DNA from: Welwitschia mirabilis
Lineage: Eukaryota; Gnetophyta; Gnetopsida; Welwitschiales
NCBI GenBank assembly: GCA_051453625.1
Contig: JBOZIK010000001.1
Coordinates: 128,610,079-128,674,078 of the forward strand
Reading direction: 5' to 3'
Length of the DNA: 64,000 bases
The notes under the pieces are model-generated. The model saw nothing but the letters and a program-made list of their open reading frames with translations. It was not told where the DNA came from and ran no database searches. This document shows positions 1 to 11,079 of the stretch, piece by piece. The first letter of the stretch is position 1. Each line of letters opens with the position of its first letter. The position numbers were made by a program, and so were the translations under genes.

Positions 1-244
1 CAACAACAACCTTTGCTAATCCTTAAAGGTCCTAGGAGGGGAACTTAAGTTATAGTTCATGTTTTTAACTTTACTACTAGTCTAGTGCTATTGGCTAAAT
101 GATAAGAAATGCAACTTACTACTTCTAATAATAAATTTTATCTTTTGCCAATTAATTCCTTGTTATTCTTATTATTCCTAGCATATTATTTATATGCTCC
201 TTTTTATGTGAAATAATCTAGAAATAGTAAAATTGAATATTACA
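1..244 (+). repeat. 5' LTR of element A (3' part only)
   Basis: This aligns with 8804-9046, the downstream part of the 3' LTR. Both copies share the segment beginning caacaacctttgctaatcc / acaaccttggctaatcccc and the closing aaaat-gaa-att. The LTR ends in AATATTACA at 244, the inverse complement of the TGTAATATT that opens the 3' LTR. The two copies differ at many positions, mostly transitions, indicating an old insertion. Confidence 0.9.
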
Positions 245-246
245 TT

Positions 247-260
247 CAATATCAAAGCCA
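247..260 (+). other. Primer-binding site of A, tRNA-iMet type, decayed
   Basis: Two bases after the LTR end lies caatatcaaagcca, which matches the usual plant PBS TGGTATCAGAGCCA at 10 of 14 positions. Three of the four differences are G-to-A. It is placed exactly where reverse transcription would be primed. Confidence 0.75.
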
Positions 261-498
261 ATGATAAGTAGTAAACTACTACTTCAAACAAAAGTAAGAA
301 AGGAACTTAGTTTTATAAATAACCAAAAGTTTAACATTAAGAAAAATAGGCCAAATAGCAAGCAGTACGTAGAAATATTGTGGTATAAAAAGGAAACAAG
401 GCACTAGTGAATAATATGATGCATGATGCCTTGAATAACCAAACTTAAGAAAGCACTACAGAGGAGGAATAAAATCCTTCATAAAAAATGTAACATGA

Positions 499-2703
499 TT
501 ATAACCTTTCATACTTGAAATGGTTGGCTCCATGCCACCTGGGATAACCTCCATTATAGTAGTATGGTAAGGAAACACCATAGTAGTAATCTCTAGAGAA
601 GAAGAACCACTACAAAATATGCACTAGTAATGGGGTATGGCTTCTTGTAAAGCTTTACATAAAGGTTACTATGAGCCACCAGGGTCCCTAAAAGATGCTT
701 CTTAGATAGCTCCCTACCATAATACAAAACATTGATATCATTAATTATAATAGCCAAATAATTTGTATAAGCCTAAATCATCCATTTACTCTTTTCTAAT
801 TGTGTAGATAAAGTTTTATGGCTCTTCTTCAATGTAGCAATTCAAGACGCATCTACCCATAACCTCTTCTTTAATAAATTCATGTTTTTCACCTTATTTT
901 CTAACATCTAAAGGGAATCACTCATGGATTCTCATTCCTCTTGCCCATGCAAAGCCATGCCATAAAAAGACCCCATCATATCAATTAAATTATAGAAATC
1001 TTAGAGTGGGTAGGCCATTTGTATTATGAAGGACAATGTGAGGTAAAGTAAGCAAAATGGCTATACTCAAAGTCCAACAAAAAATCTATTACCTTAGAGT
1101 AAGAATGAGTGTAAACATCATTTAAGTGAAATGAATGTGTAACCTATGTATGCAATCTTCCAACTACTCCATTAGCTCCTTAATCTTTGGATATAAGGTG
1201 TATATCACTGATAATAGCTGATCTATGTGATATGATACCTAACTATAGGTGGACAATAAGAAGGCTTTAAATATTAGCAAGTAACTAGCAGACTCTGACC
1301 TAGAGGCTAAAAATAGGAGGTTGAGTATGACATATTCCCATAATCCATTAATGCATTAAACCTGTTAATAACCTCCTCCCCTTAAGAATCAAAAGGAAAT
1401 AGTAAATTCATGAATAGGCAAATTGAATAAATAAAAGAAAAGAATTAATTTATTACTATGTAATCCTTTCATAGCTTGTGAAGAAAAAGCTTCTCTAGAG
1501 GCTGTGGAATAAAGTCTAGATCATCCTCCACTAATGTTTCAGAATGTGGAATCTAAAACAAAAGAAAATAAGAATGATAATTAAAAATATCATGCCAACT
1601 AAAGATAACAATAATAGAAAATAAAAAGAAAACCAAGATAATACCCCACACGGGTGGTGTCATTGAGTAAAGGTAAGGGGATTTTCTTCTTCTTTTAGTT
1701 CCTCATGCATCAAATAGCTAATTAGACCTTTTTCCCATTTTCAATAGGAAGAGTCATGGGATCCCAAGATCTTACTCATCTACAAACAATAATAAATTAA
1801 AAAAACTCATCAAAAATACACTTATTATTCAAAAATCTAATACAAGAATCCATACCTTAGATGAAATAGAAAAAGTACACTGGGTTGTTTCTCTAAGGTC
1901 ATAATCCCTAAAATATTTACCCTTCATAGATGAGGAAGAATGAGAAGAAAGTAAGGACCAAGAAAAAATTTGTAAGAAGGTAAAATCAAATATGGACCTA
2001 CATTCAAAGATATAAAAAGATTTAAATTATAGGACCTATAAAAGAGAAATACAAACCAAGAAGGATATGCACACAGAAATACTTACCCTTATTTCCATTT
2101 TATTTTAAGTGAGTCAACTGAAAAAGAGAAATGGAACAAATAGTAAGATCCTAATCCAAATAAACTTAAGTAACTAAAAATGATAATAAATAAATTATAT
2201 AAGTAGGAATCTCACTCACCCAATCATCAAGGAAGGCCCTACTTGTAATCAACTCTCCATAAGCTACAAAATATAAGGTAGTAAAGTTGGTTATGGATAC
2301 CTCATGGTGGTGTGTATCAACCTCTCACATATACATAAAATTATCTAATTGATTAGACACATAAAATAGTAAGAATTCTCATTAGAGTGAGAAACCTTAA
2401 GGAGAATATAGTTACCTTGGATTAATTTAAATACCAAACCTATAATTTCTTCTAAAACTTGAAGTAGATGACAAGAACAGATGATAATAGGTGTACAAGG
2501 ATTGAACGAAGAATAAGAAAATTCAGAATGAAGAGAACAACAAGATGATAAAGATAAAAGGAAGGAAAACCACATAGATCTAGAAGATTTGAGAATAAGA
2601 TCCATAAGAAAACTTACTCCATAGCTCATTGTTGAATTTCCAACTCAGCAAACCTAACATTTGTGGAATTCCAATGAATGGTAGGATAAGGTCTCTGAGC
2701 CAT
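499..2703 (-). pseudogene. Antisense multi-exon gene remnant between PBS and gag of A
   Basis: Unrecognised protein gene. Reading leftwards: an ATG at 2703 (protein starts MAQRPYPTIHW) with exon 2703-2618 ending at a GTAAGT donor; exon 2263-2220 (TTTTGTAG acceptor, GTGAGT donor, reads YGELITSRAFLDDW); exon 2117-2087 (TTTTTCAG, GTAAGT); exon from about 1930 to 1856 (reads KYFRDYDLRETTQ, donor GTATGG); exon 1779-1645 (TTTGTAG, donor GTATTA, 45 codons, two stops); exon 1552-1469 (TTTTAG, 28 codons including a closing TGA); a long frame about 1000-610 rich in Lys, Glu and Leu, coiled-coil-like, with stops; and exon 609-499 (TTTTGTAG, Tyr-rich, ends TAA). The last defined exons all keep phase 0; phases of the first three are unresolved. 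Plant-like splice sites on the strand opposite gag-pol are clear. Function and origin (captured host gene or element-encoded antisense ORF) are unknown. Confidence 0.6.
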
Positions 2704-2923
2704 ATCTTGATATGTGGACACTACAAGTAGATTTGTTAGAAAATAACTTGTATCTATAAGAAGTGCTAACAACAAAAATATCTACACAAAAATATATAAA
2801 AATCATTAAAATACAACATAGAGAGTGACACACAGAATAATGACAATAAAGAAAGGGAAAAATAGAGTTATCAATTGATTAAAAATCACAAGGAAAATGA
2901 GATAAAAAAGAGGGGTCCATGGG

Positions 2924-2931
2924 TATTTATA
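2924..2931 (-). promoter_or_regulatory. TATA box upstream of the antisense gene
   Basis: The minus strand reads ctaTATAAATAccc, 221 bp upstream of the ATG at 2703. A T-rich, possibly intron-bearing leader lies between them. Position and direction suit a promoter for the antisense gene, but this is inferred from the motif alone. A similar TATA context occurs in the LTRs of E, F and G. Confidence 0.45.
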
Positions 2932-3073
2932 GTAGTGGATCTAGGATTATCTAAATCATAGGAATAAAATTAACTATAGTTAGTTAAAGGTAACTAACCT
3001 TAAGTTAAAGGAAGCAAATTGTAATTAGGTGATAGTACTAGACCCCATAACAATGGCACATACTAGAGGGCCA

Positions 3074-3850
3074 ATGTTGCACTTGGGTGTCTAACATCGC
3101 ACTTGCCTCTATAAGCTCCTAACATCTCCCACTCACTTCTAACATTGTATGCTTTTCTCCTACCTACCTATGCCAGAAGTCTCTAGTGTCACACTTGGAT
3201 GGTAAACATTACACTTAGGTGTCTGACATCACACTTGTCCACTTAAGGATCTAGCACCTTTGACTTAAGTAAAGCATTACTTGCTATGCTCCAAATTCAC
3301 ACTGTGACAAAATATCTAACATTACACTTAGCTTTCTGATATCACTTTTGAGTGCCTAATGTCGTACTCAGGTGTTTGACATCGCACTTAAGTGCTAAAC
3401 ATTATAATTGAGTCCATAGGACTCCGACACCTCCTGTAAAGCCCTGGCAAATTGTGTTCCACTACAACATGTATCTCATAAAAGAACCTAATGTCACACT
3501 TGAGTGTCTAACATTATACTTGGATGCTCGACATTAAACTTACCTTCATAAATCTTCAACATCACTCACACACCCTTAGCATCACCTATTCTGCTTAGAT
3601 TTGCTTATGACAATAGTCTTTAATGTTTTACTTAGGAATTTCATATTACAACAAGGTGTCTAATGTTATACTTGGGTGTCCAACATTGTACTTAATCCTA
3701 GAAGATATTGGCACCTCTCATTTAACTTCAGCACTAGCTTCCTTGCCTATTCTTGCTCTAGAAGTAAAACTCCGAAGTCATATGAAGATGTCCAAGATTG
3801 TACTTGTCTAATGTGAGACTTGAATACCCAACATTGAAATTTGATTATAA
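3074..3850. repeat. Degenerate ~20 bp minisatellite
   Basis: Units close to ctaacatTGcACTTgggtgt recur in tandem, for example around 3075-3110, 3190-3235, 3310-3410, 3490-3545 and 3655-3700. They are interrupted by short unrelated stretches. Units vary chiefly by C/T and A/G changes. The array lies between the presumed antisense promoter and the gag of A, so it is upstream of both. Confidence 0.75.
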
Positions 3851-4559
3851 CACTTGTGTATCATCCAAAGTCATAGTTGGAGTACTCGATAACACACCTG
3901 CATGATAGTTACTACAAAGGAAACCCACATCATTAAGGATTATTATGACAACTACTAATAATCATTTTAACTATTTTTCTAGCTACCATTTAGTTACAGA
4001 TACCTAACTCTTGTAGTAGTACTATAAAAATGACATAATTCCATCAAAAATAGGATGGAATACTTTTAGAATAAAAAGCAAATAAGGATAGGCATATGAG
4101 TTCAAGAAGATGTCAAACTAATTGATGCATCATGGAATATAAAGTAAATTAATGAATAAATGAAATAAAAACTCAACTCAACCACATTCACTCTTAGAAA
4201 CAACTTCTTACTAATAGGATTCATATCCTCATTTCTTACTTGAAAGATAGACCTATTGATTAAAACCCAAGGGTATTCCAAAAGTAACTTTTTACATTAA
4301 GATAAAATACTTCAATAGGCACAGCAGACATTCAAAACATCTAGATGAGACTACTAAACATAAAGGCTAACCTTTAAGCCTTCCTGTCAAATCAAACAAA
4401 CCATTCCAATGTAGAACAATGGAAAGAAGAAAAGATTGCAAAAATAGTATGAATCAAAACATAAAAAATAGAAACAAGTGAAGAAGTCATTTCCTGAATG
4501 GGTAAATAGAAAACTACTTTGATCTTCAAAATGTTCTACTAGAATGACAACATATATAT

Positions 4560-5070
4560 GTCACTATCTTTCTTGTAGAAAATGCATAGGAATGGTGGCT
4601 CAGATGCTAATAGAGATATCCTCAATGAGTATCATGGGACATCTTTGTAGAGGAATTGAAAACGAAATTCATTTCTGAAGACTTCATAGAAGATCAAATG
4701 GCAGAATCTCAATGCCTTCACTTTATAAAATGTCTTCTACATGCACATTATGCTAACTTTCAGCATTTCATGAAATACTAGAAGAACTTCACAAAAAACT
4801 AATTGATTAATAGTTTCATTAAAACCCTACCACTCAAACTCGGAAGAATTCTATATACCTTAGAAACCAAATCCACTAAAGATGCCTACTACAAAATAAG
4901 ACATTACCTTCAAGGATAAGAAAATCAATGGAATGAGCCTTACCACTCAAAAGTAGATAGACCTAATAGGACAAACATACCACTAGCATGTGAAACATTT
5001 AAAACCAATATTACCTATCATGAATGCCATAAGAAAGATTACATTATCAAAAATTACCTATCTAAAGCTT
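4560..5070 (+). pseudogene. gag remnant of A (nucleocapsid end)
   Basis: This would have encoded the capsid/nucleocapsid protein that packages the element's RNA. The recognisable part is a zinc knuckle at 5016-5057 (expected CX2CX4HX4C). It now reads YHECHKKDYIIKNY, so two cysteines and the histidine have become tyrosine, each a single transition. The capsid part upstream is too broken to delimit. Sequence from about 3850 to 4560 shows no recognisable coding. Confidence 0.55.
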
Positions 5071-5197
5071 GAGCACCAAATATCACTTAGTATAATTGGC
5101 ATCAAGCCTCATAGAATTTAGTTAAATGGCTAAAAAGTAGGTATGCTACCATCCAAATAGGCACAATTCATAATCAGTACTCTATCTTGGAATTACA

Positions 5198-5425
5198 TTG
5201 TCAAATTTCATTTTTCTTTCTTTCTTTCTAGTAGTTAGTGGTGCCTCTCACAACTTTATTTCTCTAACATTATTTTACAAGATAAACATTACCCTATTCA
5301 AAGAACAAAAATATATCATAGGAGTCACAAGGGATAGTTTCTTACATAGGATAGAACTATTGTTCTTAACAATTACACTATTCATGATTCATATTTTAGA
5401 AATAGGTTATATGTTTTTCATATAG
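5198..5425 (+). pseudogene. Aspartic protease remnant of A
   Basis: A 75-codon open stretch contains VVSGASHNFIS, matching the plant gypsy protease motif (D)SGASHNFIS followed by a hydrophobic strand. The catalytic Asp codon at 5234-5236 is GTT (Val), so the enzyme would be dead even if translated. The family protease would mature the Gag-Pol polyprotein. The upstream N-terminal part and the downstream link to RT are full of stops. Confidence 0.8.
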
Positions 5426-5861
5426 GATAATATCATGCCATTTTAGGGATTTCATTCTTACTTAAATATAATGTTCAAATATACTTTTACCAATAAATCC
5501 TCTTACTAACAACTTCCTTTAAAGAAATGAATCTTAAAGAGGAAATAAAGAAGTAAGAAAATATTCCTAACCTCATCTAAGTAGGTTTTAAAAGCTATTA
5601 AAAGTAAAAAAGTCTTTATTACCCTGATCTAGGAAGAAATTAGTAAATAGAATCCCACATTACTAAAAGATCTATTATAATTTTCCAATGTATTTGAAGA
5701 TTCAAAGATGCTACCACCAAGAGGAAAGTGTATCATGTAATCGACTTAATCCTTGAAGCATAACCAATAGCCCAAGTGCCCTACTAATTCTTAGTGATAT
5801 AATTAAGAGAACTAAAATTGCAAACTAAATAGTCACTTTTAAAATGGAAAATTTGTCCTAG

Positions 5862-7000
5862 TGTATTACCTTGAGGAGACTCAGTACATTTTATTAAGAA
5901 AAAGAATGATACCTTATAACTCTGCATTGACTATAGATAACTAAACAAGATAATGTGCTACAACAAGTATCCTTTGCTAAGAATTAATAATCTATTAGGT
6001 CAACTTCAAAGAGCTCAACTCTTCTCAAGAATAAATGTAAAGCATGGATACTATCAAATTCACATTAAAGATAAATATATCTACAAAACTATCTTTAAAA
6101 TAAGATATAAACATTGCAAGTTCATAGTAATGCCCTTTAGTTTGAAAAATGCTCCTCCTACTTTTATGAGTTTGATAAATGATATTTTCAAACCATTTTA
6201 GATAAATGCCTGGTTATCTTTTAAACAATATTCTAGTATATTCTAAAATCCAAGATGATCATGTTGCACACTTGAAGAAAGTTTTACAAATCCTAATTAA
6301 ACATGATTTTAAGGCTAAATTAAGTAAATATGACTTCTTCTAGGTAAAAATCAGCTACCTAGAACATGTTATCTCTAGTGAAGAGATCACAACTAATCTA
6401 GCCAAAATATAGGCCATAAGGGAATGGTCAAAATTAAAGGACACAAAACAAGTTTGAAGTTTCTTAGGGTTGGCTAGCTTCTATTGAAAATTCATTTTAG
6501 GATTCTCTCAAATTGTAGTACCATTAATAGATTTAACCAAATCAACATCTGCATTTAAATTTAATGGCATATGCAAGGAGGAATTTCTCAGGCTAAATCT
6601 ACTGCTTACAACAGCACCTATTCTCAAAATTACAGACATGAACAAATTATTCATAGTCACCACTAATGCTTCTACTCAAGATATAGTATCCATACTAAGC
6701 TAAGATGATTAGGTGATCACCTATGAATCATAGAAACTGATCCAACATGAGAAGAATAAACTCATCCATAATCTCAAACTACTATCCATGGTGCATGCTT
6801 TAAAGGTTTGAAAACATTATTTATTAGGAGGTGAATTTTTACTTAAAATAAACCATAAAATCTTAGAATATTTCTATAAATAGCCTCTTCTAAACATGCC
6901 ATGGATAAGATGGGGTTAATTGCTTGCAGAAGATAACTTCAAACCATAGTACACCTTAGGAAAGAAAAACAAAGTTACAGACATTATGAGTCGGATGTGT
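5862..7000 (+). pseudogene. Reverse transcriptase and RNase H remnant of A
   Basis: The order matches gypsy RT: a stretch like LCIDYRxLNK (5915-5950), the open segment 5953-6201 with SRINVKHGYYQI and FIVMPFSLKNAP, and then the catalytic loop. There a one-base frameshift is present and the two catalytic aspartates (6224-6229) read AAC AAT, Asn-Asn. Next come the connection (SFLGLASFY, about 6460) and an RNase H-like region ending near DIMSRM (6975-7000). Stops are mostly TAG and TAA at expected Gln or Trp codons. The product would have copied the element RNA into DNA. It is inactive. Confidence 0.85.
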
Positions 7001-7049
7001 TACATGATAGCCACTACTATCACATCAAATTTAGCAGTTTTCTTTAAGA

Positions 7050-8230
7050 CATCCATAGCAAATGATCCATACTTTGGAGATATACATCAATTAATCCATA
7101 AATAAAAAGAGTTAGACATCTACACACTCTCATAGGATGGATATCTATTAAAAGAATGATGTCTATGCATCCCACAAGGCCCATGTAGAATGAAATTGAT
7201 GTTTGAACTACATGAAGTTCCACATGTAGGGCATCTTAAATTCATCATAAATAACTAGCAATTAATAAAACATTACTTTTGGCCTATAATGAAGGCATAT
7301 TTAAAGGAATACAGCTACAATTGCCTAATATGCCAAAGTATGAAGATTGATTAAGGAAAACCTACTAGACTTCTTCAACCTTGATAGGTACCACAGTGGA
7401 AATGGGAAGAAATCTCTATGGATTCCAATACCAGGATAATTCTCATTAATAGATAACATGATGTGATTTTTATTTTTATAGATAGGTTGATCAAGATGGC
7501 CCATTTTGTTATGGTATAAAGCTCTAACACAGCCAAAGAATTAGCCTTACAGTTTGTGTAGGAAATTTTTAAGTTACATGGTAGACCTTAAGTCATTATA
7601 TCTAATTGAGATCCAAAGTTCTTATTCAAGTTCTAATAAAGTTTCTTCCATCACTTGAGTACTAAATTTAGTTTTAGTGCTACATATCACCTAGAAACAA
7701 ATGGCCAGACAGAAAAATTAATCATATTCTAGAAGATATTCTACAATGTTATATGGATAGAAAACCCAAATAATGGAATAACTACCTATACTTAGATGAT
7801 TTTGCTTACAATTAGAATTTTCAAATCTGAATCCAATGTTTGCCATTTGAAGCAATGTATGGCAACAACTACTCCATCCCTATCACATGATCCTATCTTC
7901 ATAGAGATTAAAAAAGGCTATACCTTCTAAATTAAAAATCATGAAAGAGATTATTGCTAAAATAAAAAGATGCCTACAAGTCATGCAAGACTAGTATAAT
8001 AAATACTATGATCAAAAATATCAAACTCATATATTCCAACTTGGTGAAAAGTATTACTAAAAATCAAGCCAGAAGAAACTTGTTGAAAATGAGAAAGTAT
8101 AACAAGATAGCCCTTTAATATTGTAGTTCATTCAAGATTATCAAAAAAATAGGATACCTATCCTACAAATTAGAACTACCCTTGTGAATGTCTTGAATTC
8201 ATCTAGTTTTTCATGTGAGCACATTGCAAC
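7050..8230 (+). pseudogene. Integrase remnant of A
   Basis: The zinc-binding HHCC domain is visible at about 7205-7335 (LHEVPHVGH ... NCLICQ). Then come QWKWEEISMD (first catalytic Asp, 7395-7425), FIDRLIKMAHF (7475-7510), a broken second Asp region (VIISN.DPKF, about 7594-7623) and ATYHLETNGQTEK with the third acidic residue near 7710. The C-terminal part leads into a VFHVSTLQPNYE-like stretch at 8205-8240. Many stops and frameshifts. The intact enzyme would insert the element cDNA into the chromosome. Confidence 0.8.
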
Positions 8231-8310
8231 CTAACTATGAGGATAAGAACTAGGACTACACCCTGGACTGGCAGCATATTATGCTCAAACCTAATCTAAC
8301 CTTTGTTATT

Positions 8311-8450
8311 CAACCTGAAAAAGTCTTAGATACTAGAGCTAAGTAATTGATAAATAAAAATATAAATGAAGTACTTATTCCATGGACCCATTATAATCAA
8401 CAAACTTGGAAAAATTAGAGGTACATGTAGAAGATTTTTTCCAAATTTTT
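8311..8450 (+). pseudogene. Chromodomain remnant at the integrase C-terminus of A
   Basis: It reads QPEKVLDTRAK, then INEVLIPWTHYNQQ, then a frameshifted LEVHVEDFFQIF. These are the strands and the closing (W)ED..FP.F helix typical of plant chromovirus chromodomains. In the family this module tethers integrase to modified histones and biases insertion into heterochromatin. A stop and at least one frameshift are present. It is followed by noncoding sequence to the polypurine tract. Confidence 0.7.
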
Positions 8451-8618
8451 TAATAAAACATGATATGTTATTTTTTCATTATTAACGTATCTCTTAAAAT
8501 GTAATATTTTTCCTTTACTTATGTTTTGTAGATAATATAGAACATAATATAAATAAGCATGCCTTTACAAATAGTGTAAGAAGAGGAGAAACTATGCTTG
8601 AGGATAAGCATGATGCTT

Positions 8619-8631
8619 AAGGGGAAGGGAA
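8619..8631 (+). other. Polypurine tract of A
   Basis: The all-purine run aaggggaagggaa sits directly before the TG of the 3' LTR. This is where plus-strand DNA synthesis would start. It is one of the best preserved signals in the element. Confidence 0.9.
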
Positions 8632-9046
8632 TGTAATATTTCAAATTCACTATTTGTAAATAAGTATGTTAAGGTGTTAAATAAGCATAACTAATAAGTT
8701 GTTATGGATACGTGTAACCTAAAGATATAAAACTATGTCCTTTCATTTATGTTATAAAAGCCTATGATGTTAGGTAGGGTGGATAAACTAGAGTGATGTA
8801 ACCGACGACAACCTTGGCTAATCCCCAAGGGTTCTAAGAGAGAAACTTAGGTTGTAGTCTACATCTTTACCTTTTACCACTAGTCCAAGACTCTTGGCTA
8901 GATGATAAGGAATATAATTTGTTATTTTTAATAATAAAGTCCACCTTTCGTCAATTGATTTTTTCTTATTCTTATTATTTAGAGAATATTATTTATATAT
9001 TTATTTTTATGAAAAAAATCCAAAAATAATAAAATGGAACATTATA
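8632..9046 (+). repeat. 3' LTR of element A
   Basis: It begins TGTAATATTTC after the polypurine tract and ends aacattaTA, a decayed form of the AATATTACA seen at 236-244. A TATA box (tataaaag) lies at 8753-8760, so U3 is about 120 bp plus the promoter region. The 5 bp after it (ctaag) would be the target-site copy, but its partner is outside the window. Confidence 0.9.
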
Positions 9047-9286
9047 CTAAGGCTCATCTTATTTCCTTTTTCTTTAAAAAAGAAAGTAAAATCTTAGTTA
9101 TACACACTTAAATCCTTTTCTGTAAGATCTTGAACTAACCTTAATAAATCTTTCATACTAAAATTATTTCCCAATCAGAAGATGAGTTCCTTAAAACAAG
9201 AAATTATAAATACAAACAAAATGAACATAAAATATTCTCCTAACTTCTAGCAAAATTTAAACACTTACTTTAAATATTCACAACAT

Positions 9287-10340
9287 AGTTTTAAGCTAGG
9301 AAGGAAAATAAGCTTTTTATTTAATGGGTTGTTCACTAATAATCATCAATTAATTAAGATGATGAGTCAAGAAAGCTTTCGTAATATGCCTTTAAATGAA
9401 GTTTAGGAATACCTTGAGAGTGTAGCTAAAAGTTTAAAGAATTGGAAGAAACCCATTAAACTATCTAGATCCTAACATTCTATTAGGTCTATAAGCATTT
9501 TTAAGATTTCTAAAAACTTTTAATTTAATAATAAGATAAATAAATTAGCAAGGAAACTAGAATCCTTAACTGCCTCACCCTCACATTCATCTATGATCGT
9601 TAAGCCATAATGTCTAATCTATCATATTAATATCCATTAAATAGCCAAATATCCTTCTATTTCTCTGTTTTAATTTATAATTAATGAGTAAGTAAATGCA
9701 GTTGAGTACTAATGATAAAATCTTAAAAATGACCCTTGTTTAAATACATATATACTTGGGTGAAGAAATACCCCTAATGTTTTTTGGAAATATGATAACC
9801 AAAATCAACTAAGAAACCAATTTCCATCATTATCCTCTCATTATTAAAAATCATCCTTATCCACTCACTTTAAGGATCTAGTTAGAAAATTCATGAAAAC
9901 TTAAGTTTAACTTAATTAAAACCATGAATAATCACTAAAATAACACTTCTCTACATTAAACAGCCTTGATTAGAACATTTAATCCATCATTTAGGTGATC
10001 CAATAACTTTAGCAAATACAAATCCAAATCCTTTTTACCTTAAACCAAAGGAAAACTAGAAAACTCACCATGAGTGCTCACCAAATATAAAAGAAATTAG
10101 GTTTACTAAAGGCATAAAACACTTAAAACAAACTAAGTCTATACACCTTAGGAGTGGAAAAGAATTAGAAAATCCACCCATGAAAAATAAAACCAAGGAA
10201 AAATCAATCCCCATAGAAAATTAAAAAAGAAATAGGAATGAAAAATCTCTGTCTATAAATAAAAAACCCTTACCTTTTTTCCAAAAACTCAAGAAGAATA
10301 ATATAATGAATAATAGTTAGAGGATCTAGAAATATTCAAG
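9287..10340 (+). pseudogene. gag remnant of B
   Basis: At 9313-9460 the translation reads LFNGLFTNNHQL then SFRNMPLNE, then EYLESVAKSLKNW. This is the Athila gag pattern of a short NGL motif, a small Gly/Ser patch and a Glu-rich helix ending in W. The rest, to the start of the protease region, is stop-riddled and only assigned by position. The protein would have formed the element's particles. Confidence 0.6.
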
Positions 10341-10930
10341 GACATTTAAGGTAAACAGCCCTTTAAGCAGGTGCCTTCCTATGAAAAATTTCTTAAAGAC
10401 ATGTGCAATATGAAAAGGCATATGAATGTGAAGAGAANNNNNNNNNNNNNNNNNNNNNNNNNNNNNNNNNNNNNTCAAGTACAAAAACCCTGGATACCCA
10501 ATGGTCATAGTAACTATAGGCAATAAGTGACATAATATAGTTTTATTAGACTTAGAGGCTAGTATGAACTTGCTTCCTATGGAATCTACAAAGAGTTAGG
10601 CTTGGAAGGACTTAAGAACATAAAACTCCAACTCCATTTAGTGAACAACTCTGTAAAAATGCCATTATGAACCATATAGGATGTCATTAGTAGGATTGAT
10701 AGTTGCTAATTTTCTATGGATTCTGTGGTGTTGAACGTGGAGAACTCAATTGACTAATTAGTGCCTGTTATTTTAAGAAGACTATTCCTAATAACTTCAA
10801 ATGCCCAAATCAATTGTAAAAGTAGGTTAATGAAGATTTTCTTTTACAATACAACCATAGAAATAAATGTTTTTAATGATATGAAATTTCCATCAAATGA
10901 AGAATGTGTGGAACATGTGGATAGGATATA
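10340..10930 (+). pseudogene. Protease region of B
   Basis: Before the 37-base gap there is ERFLKDLCTMKR-like sequence, the block Athila elements carry just ahead of the protease. After it comes YPMVIVTIG, then the active-site region LDLEASMNLLP at 10546-10578. The family motif is D-L/I-G-A-S, and here Gly is Glu (GAG, 10555-10557), a G-to-A change. The following PIVxxGLIVANF stretch and a two-base or larger indel complete the region. Inactive. Confidence 0.7.
10438..10474. other. Sequence gap (37 N)
   Basis: Unknown bases inside the protease region of B. Other unknown-base stretches in the window: 13389-14003, 14412-14421, 16768-17604, 17901-18000, 25735-25744, 28740-28839, 55227-55831, 56112-56121, 57672-57771, 63037-63136. 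The four of exactly 100 are probably placeholders of unknown size. Long open frames crossing these are not real. Confidence 0.95.
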
Positions 10931-11079
10931 AAGCCTTTAAGAATTTGCTTTCCACTCTCCTAAAAATGGTGACTTAGATTTCTTTAAAAAATTATGCCCC
11001 ATCACTTAATATGAAATTAACCTTAAACTTAAGCCTTTGCCTAGTGATCTATAATATGCTTTGTTATGGCATAAATCCA

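Larger units (their letters stand above)
1..9046 (+). mobile_element. Element A: decayed chromovirus (Ty3/gypsy) with extra 5' module
   Basis: The order is 5' LTR end (1-244), tRNA-Met-like PBS, an extra module (about 400-3900), gag remnant, protease, RT, RNase H, integrase, chromodomain, polypurine tract and 3' LTR (8632-9046). The integrase-then-chromodomain order marks the chromovirus branch of Ty3/gypsy. Short LTRs (about 415 bp) fit Reina- or CRM-like plant elements, but I cannot fix the clade. Without the module the element would be about 5.3 kb, normal for such elements. All coding parts carry stops and frameshifts. The start of the 5' LTR and its target-site copy are outside the window. 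The 3' flank is the gag region of element B, so A appears to have inserted into B. Confidence 0.85.

Noticed and set aside
2345-2629. The 94-codon minus-strand open frame taken as a simple single-exon gene
   Set aside because: It reads through a GTAAGT donor and intron-like T-rich sequence; the multi-exon reading explains the flanking splice sites better.
3074-3850. CRISPR-like array
   Set aside because: Units are tandem without spacers of constant length, strongly degenerate, and in a plant retroelement.
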